NCBI RefSeq assembly: GCF_026151205.1
Contig: NC_087074.1
Location: 9,395,226-9,459,225 of the forward strand
Reading direction: 5' to 3'
Length of the DNA: 64,000 nt
Origin: Bolinopsis microptera
Taxonomy: Eukaryota; Ctenophora; Tentaculata; Lobata; Bolinopsidae
Shown: positions 16,001 through 25,000 of the stretch, one piece after another
How the letters are laid out: every line of letters begins with the position of its first letter
How positions within the stretch are numbered: position 1 is the first letter of the stretch
The notes under the pieces: model-generated
Told to the model about the DNA's origin: nothing
Database searches by the model: none
Seen by the model: only the letters and a program-made list of their open reading frames with translations
Translations under genes and position numbers: made by a program

Positions 16001-19000
16001 ACAGCCGCCCGCCTAACCGTTAGGTTTTCGGACAGCGTTTTTGTTAAAATTGTCACAAATAATGCCTTTAATTCTTAGAAATTACGACGATTCTATATTA
16101 GTCAGATGCAGTAATCATTTTAATAATGCTCATAAATGCAAGCTTATATTACGACACAAGAGAGGGAGGGACAAGCTATTTTCAAGATTCACAGCAACCA
16201 GCCGAGATATTTAAACCTAACATTGTTAATTAATCGTCACGTTAACTACCTGATCATCTAACTAAGGCAAATAGGCAATGTGACACGTGCCCGTCATATC
16301 TGCTCACTTTAATGAACATGACATAATTCTAACTATTGACATAGCCTAGTTAGGTATGAGTATAATGTCATTTTGGGACAGTTCGAATTACCCAGCTGAT
16401 GTAATAAAATATAGAAATTTTGTAGTGCCACTGCCAGATTCAATAAAGGAGGTGGCATTTTACAATCACTATTTACCACGGGCCCCAGGCCAGCATTCGG
16501 CAGTTATATCAAAAGTGACAAGTAACAATCACGTAATCCATAATTCAGCATTTACTAGCAGTAAATCAGAAGTGACATTTCTAACAATTACGTAACCAGC
16601 ATTCAGCAGTTAAATTAGGTTCAATCACGTTACCAGCATTCAGTATTCAACAGTAAAAAACGCAGTTCAACATTCCAAAAGTGTACAGTTCAACAATAAC
16701 TTACGGTGCTAACGAGACAGAGGACGTTGAAGGGCATGCTGAAATCAGGGGTAGGCAGGTAAACTAGCGGAGACTCCGTGTATAAACGAACCACCTGAAA
16801 TTAGTTACATTTCAGATAATTTTCAGTTACTTTTAGGTTACTTTATAGTTACTTTTGAGTTATTTTTCAGTTACTTTTCAATTTCAGTTAGGGTAACAAA
16901 TCAGCCCCATTTTAGTTTTATATTACCTCTTTCTTAGATATTATTATAAAAGGTCTTTACGGTGACACCTTTGGTGCATACCAGCATACTCATAAAATCA
17001 ACAACTACAGGAGTATACTGTTAAGCTAATGAAATAGGCAGTACACTGAAACTGTATTATTCTATCCTCAATTTGATAGTCAACACTACACTCTCAAAAT
17101 AGAGACACAGAGTTTCGACTTCAATATTTATTTTTCACTTTGTAATTTAATAAACTTATCAAAAATAATACCTGTCCATCATTTTTAAAGGTTATGATTC
17201 CACTGGGAATACTTCTGCCATGATGTGCATCTGGTGGGTATTCATTCCAACGCAACATCAACGGGTCAAACTGAAATAATATTATTCTTAAATTCTAATA
17301 TTGACATTTCATGTTATGTGGTGTTTTTCACTTTAATACTTATATATCGATCATCATAAGTCTCTTAATCATCAAAAAAGAAAATTATTTTGAACTCTTT
17401 TTTTTAAAACCCGATGATTTACCTGAATACTAAATTTAGTAGTTGATCCAGCTGGCACTGTTAATATCGTCTCAAAAGTATAAGGGTGACTCCTGTCCTT
17501 GGCTAGAGTCAATGACAAATCCTCAAAACTCAGCTGCTTGCTGGCAGGTAGAATTTGTTCCAATTTCATTGTGTGGACGTACGCTCGTAGATACCATGGA
17601 ATGGACTGAGGGAGTTGATTAATTGATTTTCACAGGATGGTGAACAATTTTAAACCTTCCGGCAGTATTGATTAGTGCACGTTTCAGCGGAATTGTTGAG
17701 CTATGAAAGCGAATTTAGACGAACTAAACTCATACAATCATATTGTACATCTAATCTGCTCTAAAAATAACTCAGCTGTTCATTTCAACAAATTTCCTGT
17801 CCGATTCATATTAACTGATGCCCGCTACTGCCCGTCCTTGTCCTTTTTGGATACTATGAGATAATGCGACATTAGTGGACATGTCACCCCCACCCCCTGG
17901 CCTCCACACCCCCCCCCCCTTATAGTACCTGAAGGTACAGAATCTTTATGTCGTGATCTTTAGAGTTGGTAAAAACAGAAACAAGATGTCCGGAGCTGCT
18001 GCTGCTGACACGTGATATGTAGGTGTGGGCCAGGAGGGCCGGATTCTCCTCCAGACCAGTGGATATTTCTCTGAGGGAGACTTGGTTACTTTCAATGAAT
18101 TAAGCTCAGGAATACCATACTGTGTTTTACGTGAAGGAATACGTCTCACAATCTAGTACTTGAAATGGATTGTCTTATTCTGGTAGAATTTATGATTTCA
18201 ATAACGTAAGTCGTTAATATGTGAATCAAAGATCTTTAAAGCCATAATAACAGCAATAGAATACTGACTTGTTTTTAAAACGAAGATAGACATTAAGGAT
18301 CTTGACAGTGGTGATGTTGTGTGCGTCAAATGATATCTCATTGTCCGATACTGTCGTGTATTCAGGGGGTGTTATTTCTAGAGCATCAATTGGCTCCAAC
18401 GATTTTATATTGACCTGAAGAATGAATAATAATCATAAAATATGTGGACGTTGTTAATTCTTCAGAAAGTCGCCTAGTCTTATTCTCTAAAAAAAGCTGT
18501 TCAAAATTCAAAAAATGTATCGTATAGGGTGTATATCCATTCTTGAATCAAATATCAAACCTTAGTTTCGTAAGAGACTGGACATGACTTAACAAGAGTT
18601 CTCCCCAGCATGGTCCTGAAACTCCAATCCTTCCTCCCTGACAGCTGACAGGAGAGAATACCAAAGACAGGGTCAACTTTATCTCCCACCCAGGACTCGA
18701 ACATCCCTCACAGTTCACTCGTCTGAGGAACGTGGCTAGTTAGGGTGAATTGTGTCGTGATTGTAATATGACGACTGAGATATACTTTTGACAGTTCCAA
18801 TGAATCACAGCATGCAGAACAATGATATAATTATATTAACTTTAATAAACGCTTTTTTGATGATCTCGACAAGACTTATAAGTATCCCAAGTATCGACCA
18901 ACAACATATTATGTCTATACTGGACGCATCTCTTATATCGTACCGAACATGGATTGCTAGCGAGTGATAAGTAGTATCGTAGAGCTTGCTGGCGTCCAGT

Positions 19001-22000
19001 AGAGATGCCAGACCAGCAGAGCTACCACAAGGTAGGAGTTTGAGCCAGGGGGTCAGGTTCTCCGTACATACCACCTCAAACGGGGACACACCGTACCTCA
19101 TGTAACGGTTATCTGGAGGGGGTGGAGGTTGGGAAATTTATAGTTTGTTTTTTATTTTAATTGATCCTTCACCGAACAAGTACATGCCATCCGTATAGTG
19201 TGTAAAGTAGTTACTAGTCAGTGAACATACATTAAATACATTATCTCTATCAATATAAACTTGCCCTTACTCCTTAGTTGGGGAAGGTGTTAAAAATAGA
19301 TAATTTGTAGTGAAGGTGGTAAATTTGCAGTTAAGGTGGTTAATTTGTAGTGTTCTACTTAGGTTATTATTATTCAAAATTTCACATGAAAAGCTGCATT
19401 TATGTGTATCAACTAATTTGAGATTTTGTACAAGGTGGAGATGTTCACACGTTTTTTAATTTTTAATCTATTATAAATTAATCATTGCTCGACAGACAAT
19501 AAACACGCAAATGTATCATCTCGGGGTTTAACGTTTCTCTAACCGTCGTTTAATGTGGTGTACATATAATATCACTCTACGCTCATCAACAAAAATGCTT
19601 TGTTTGAGAGAAATTACACATAAAGTCTCAAGGTTCACTTTGTTATCAACGTTACAATTATAATTATAACATACTGTTATTCAAACTCCTGACGATACGA
19701 TGCAGTATTGTCTAGATTCCTCAAGATGTTGCCGTTGGTGTTTGTTTTTTTAACGCTCGCTAGTTTAAATTTTATCAAGACGGATTGCCAACAGGAGGTG
19801 GTTCCACCATCGTTTAAAATAATTATCAACCAAAATGGTATCAAAAAGCTTGAAGATTTGCTGCACAAGGGGATGGGTGAATTTGAGGAAAAGATGATTG
19901 ACACGGGAGCAATAACATTCCCTGACGTCTCGTCCAGCAGTTACAAGATAACGGACATGCGCCTCTCCGAACTGACATTGGAGCGTCCAGCTGTGCAAAT
20001 TGTCCCAGGGGTCGGACTGAAACTGAGTCAGGAAATTACCTCAAGTGTTGTGGAGGGAGGCTATGGAGTTAAGGCCTTGTTTTTCTGGGTCAACGGAAAG
20101 GTCACCATGAAGATGTCGATGATGCTCGAAGTGACTGCAGGGACAGATTATTCCGCGGAGAGTCAACTGACCGTCGCAAGCAAAGCGTGCAGTGTTACTT
20201 TCCACTCTTTTGATCTAGACTTACATAATGGGCTATATTCAGCTGTTGCTAGCCTTATGAAGGGAATCATCACCAAACAAATCGAGACAAGTATTTGCAA
20301 ACAATTAGTAAACCAACAGTTTGGTGATTTCAACAAAATGGACAAAATTCCTTTTGCTGATTTGACGGAAAAGGGCAGTCCAAAAGTCATTTTTAAAGCT
20401 GAAAACATTGAATTTTACGCAAGACTTACCAAAGATACAAATCTTCATCCGATGCCTGGTGTAGCAAACGAGAATGATCGGGAGATATGCCTGATTTTGT
20501 CGAAAAAGCTCGTTAAAACCTCAGGGGACAAAAAGATGCATCAAATGGAAATTCTGAAAAAGGCCAGAAAGTATGTACCGGCACTGAGCAAAGAAAACGT
20601 AGATTTTAAAGAGTTGGAACATTTTTATGGAATATGCTCTGACTTAGACCTCGTCGATGTGGTGATAGAATCCGAAGAAAAATTCGTCAATGTTAAACTT
20701 AAAAAGAGGAGAAATTTCATTCACTGCTAAGTTATTTTGATTTTAAGACAATTGAAAAATTTCGTCACTAAATTGAGTTTATTTAGTGAAGTTTTCGAAA
20801 GGATCAATGGAGAGTTTGATGAGAAAATAACAGTAATAATAAATCATTAGTAGTACTGATTAACGATTAAGTTGAGTTTTTGGATTTTAATATTATGGGT
20901 GTAAGATTTTGATAATAGTTATTTGCTAGTGAAATATACACGGCCCAGTGTGGTTTAATCTGTCGTATTTCTTCTCTTGTTTTGAAATCCCTGCCTCTTG
21001 TACAATACAAAATTCGCTTATACTCTTGTAGATACGCTCCGTTTCTACCTTTTGTTCTCTTGGTCCCTAGGGTCAGCTGACTCTGGGCCAAAGAATAATT
21101 GCAGCTCGCCAAGGTCGGATGCCTAGACAGTAGACAGTCGAGACCTCTAATTGAGACCATGTGTAATAATAAATAATGTTCAAAATACTACTACTAAGTA
21201 AAATGTATACTCAGTATCTGAAATAAACAAATAAATGTCACTGAGATCTGCGCTGTCCTTATTGCTCACCTCCCTTGGTAGAAGTCAGACCAGCCGGTTT
21301 GAGAGATAGCTTAGGAGAGATGGTATCTTCTGATGACAGTGCACCGAGGGAGGCGCAGGTTATACCTGGTGTTAGAGTAGATATTATAATGAATAATTTC
21401 ACCGGGAGGGGCCAGCCCACTTCTATGATAAAGTTAAGTAAGAGATAAAGTAGAGGTCCTCAAATAATCTGACGATTTTCTTAGCATCCAACAAAATATT
21501 CTTAACACTCGAATCGGAGGGACATTTCCTCAATAACTATTCACAAAACTTTCAACAAAACATGACAGTATAATATACTGTCAGTATATACTGTCAGTAT
21601 ATACTGTCATCTGGATTCTGGAAACACTAGAGATCAGGAACCCACCAGATATTGAGTTACGGACGTTGATCCACCTCTCGTCAATGTCAGCTAACTGTCC
21701 TCCGAACCAGACATGGAACTGTCCTCCGGGGGGCGCAGAGTGGGGGGAGTAGCCCCACAGATTATCTCTCCAGAGTCCCTGGGTAATTTAACTGTTAGAT
21801 AAGCTGAGTTTCATCATTCGTATTATGATCGTGTCAGGAATCTTGATCAAATATCACACATAGAGACGCAAGCGCAAAGCATAATTACAGAATTCCATCA
21901 TATTGTGCTTTACAAAATTCTTCTTTCGTAACATCTCCGAAAATTTTATCGTTCACATTTGATATATAATACATAATGTTGTTGATTGATAATATCCCAG

Positions 22001-25000
22001 TGGTAAATTTAAATTTAAAAATTTAAAGATATTACAAGAAAGAGTAAGACACATTCTACACATTGGAATGATGATAAAATAATAATTTGGTATTATTGAA
22101 CGATACTCATGAAAACATTCTAAAAATCTCAACTCACGTCAATCTAAAAGTAAAAATCTAAATTATTGAGAATCTGTAAGCAAAGAATTAAGAACTTTAT
22201 AAACAATCTGATGACATGCAATCGCAAAACATGTATACACTATACTATACAATATACACACTGTCACTATACAAACAAATTTGAATTCCCACCGAAAATG
22301 AGTCAATAGAACAAGTTTGGGGACACAAATTCAATAAATTGTTAAAATTTCCTATTTCGTTTCCTATTGAATTTTAATATTCTGTTTCTCACTGAGTCGA
22401 CTCCAGGAAAGAAACTCGTTAAATCAGTTAATCAATCAGCTCATTTCTTTTTGCCGTCGAAATTAAAGAATTTCATGAACTTCCCAGTGTTATCCTTGGT
22501 ACTGGTAGTGCTTTGACTCTGGTAGCTACTGAATGTAGTCTCTGATCTATGTTCTGAAGATTCCCCACCCGATGAAAATGATCTGACAGCCTCAGATCCA
22601 AATGAAATTCGTTCCGAAACTCTGACTTCCATAATCGACGCAACAAGGTCATTTCGACAGCCATCAACTGCATGAACGTCTGCCTCATTATTTATATCAT
22701 CCACAAGGGATGCTACAAATGCTAAGGAACCGTTGGCATCAAGATCGAACCTGATTTGTACTATGTTTCCCGGAGGTAAGTTCACCAAGCGGAACTGTCC
22801 AAGAAGGGTATTTTCCGATGCAACATCACTTTCCCCTTCAAGCACTTTTATGTGCATGTCTGATTGCTTTTCCGAGGACGCCTTGAATTTTTCATTTTCT
22901 ATTAACGGAATTGTTCGATTCACCTTTACTATACGAGCCATTCCACCCCCACTTATTTCCACACCAAGTGACATAGGGCAAACATCTAGCAAAAGAAGAT
23001 CACCTAGAATCCCTTCGGCCTGATACCCAGAAAGAATAGCAGCTTGAATAGCCGCTCCAGAAGCCACTGCCTCGTCAAAATTCATGCTTTTATTCAATCT
23101 TACTTTGAAGTCAAAGTGTTCCAGTATCAGATGCTGTATCTTTGGAATACGAGATGATCCTCCAACTAGAATAACTTCCGCCAACTCTTTTTGTCTAAGC
23201 GAAGTTGTGAGTCTCTGCGTTGCTTCACTCAAAACATCAATAATAGTCGCAAAAAAACTGGCGGTCATCTTCTCAAACGTTTCCCTGGTTATCGTTATAG
23301 AAAAGTCTCTTCCGTCAAACAGAGACTCAAGATCCACCCTCACTTGGGACTGGAAAGAGAGAGCTATCTTTGCTTCTTCACTGGCTTTCTTCAACCTCCG
23401 TATAGCACGCTGATCTAAGGAAGTCAGATTCTCCTTCTTCCTGAACTCTTTTACCATATACAAGAGAAGGTTGTTGGTAAAATCCTCTCCTCCGACATTA
23501 GCCCCTTTAGTCGACACAACCTCGCATATTCCCTGCTCTACAGTCAGTAACGAAACATCAAGTGTTCCTCCTCCCAAATCGAATACCACAACTAATCTCT
23601 CGTCCGTCACATCTGCCCCCAGGTGGTGTGCGTAAGACATGGCAGCAGCTGTGGGCTCGTTTATAATCCGGATCACCTCCAAACCAGCCAGATTAGCAGC
23701 CTGAGTTGTAGCCTTCCTCATGATCACCCCACAGTTGGCAGGAACCGTGATAACAGCTTTCTTCACATCACACCCAAGGTAATCTCCCGCTGCTTCTCTC
23801 AATTACGACAGGATCATCCCAGAAATGTCCTCCGGTGAGTACGTCTCTTCAACACGCCGGTTCACCACCTTTATCCTAACCTGGCCGTCCTTACCGGAGA
23901 TCAGTTCAAAGGGCCACATCCGCTTAATGTACTGCAGAGAACCCGGATCTTTAGCTATAGGGCAATTCCACGGTAAGGTTCCACTTGGTGAAAATGAAAA
24001 ATGTTAAGATAGGCACCTAAATTTGGTTAAAATATGTTCATTAGACTCTTAACCTTACAGGTCAACAAAAGTTTTTTGTTTCATATTGCATTAACTTTTG
24101 ATTTTTCTCATTCAAAGGAACACTACTCGGAAATGAAACAAATCATTCAAATTTTCAAAGGGCCATAGTTTGGGTATGCAGCAATATTTCTCTATGAAAT
24201 TCCATACACTTAAGCATAGGCATAAGAATGAGAGCCATGCAAAGTTTCAAAACCGTTACTCAAATGCTTTTTCTAAAAAATTTCCACAAAGATGGTGTCG
24301 CGTCTGTCACAAAATTAAGCAAAAAAGTTTTTTCAGAGCCACATAGTGCTATTTATATTCAAAAAACCACTGTAACCTATCTCTTCTGAAGGTAAGGGAG
24401 TACCGTAGAAATTATCAGGCTTGTATCTTTTAAGAAAAAAATTTTGGAAGGGGGGTCCCAACTTGTCGCGTCCGTCACATTTTTTTGAAAATGCTCCAAA
24501 AAATCTTTTAACAGACTTTAAATGCATTTTTGTTAAAGCTTAGACCGTTCTTAACAAAACGATGTTGTCAAATCGAAAATTGGACAGAAAATGACTGAGT
24601 TATGTATAATTTTGTATATGCCCATATATGGGCGTACGGCTAGCTTTTAGCCATTATTATCCATATTTCCATTATTTTGACTAAAACCAAGACAAATTGA
24701 AGTCAAATAAGGTTTGACTATGTTGACTAGACTATCAAATAACATCATATACAATTCAATAATTAAATTTACTGAGTTTTGCCATTTTATTTGCCTTAAC
24801 CTTTTTCAGGGGTAAAAGGCACAAAAAATGGACTTTACCCTATTGTCGCATATTTTTGAAGTAAAAATTCAATATCTTCCACATTTTAAACACTAAAGTA
24901 ATGAAACTTTTGGGAGATGGTCTCAACAGTGTGATGTGTTGAACAGAAATGAATGTTTCACCAGAGTTATAAATTTGTTCAAGTAGAGAAATAATTGCTG

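Noticed and set aside
18683-18700. tRNA B-box-like GTTCGAGTCC on the minus strand
   Set aside because: It is inside PIGT exon 6 coding sequence, and no A box or cloverleaf is found at the right distance.
22733-23838. Several plus-strand frames of 70-110 codons
   Set aside because: They are shadows of the minus-strand HSP70-like frame, which carries all family motifs.
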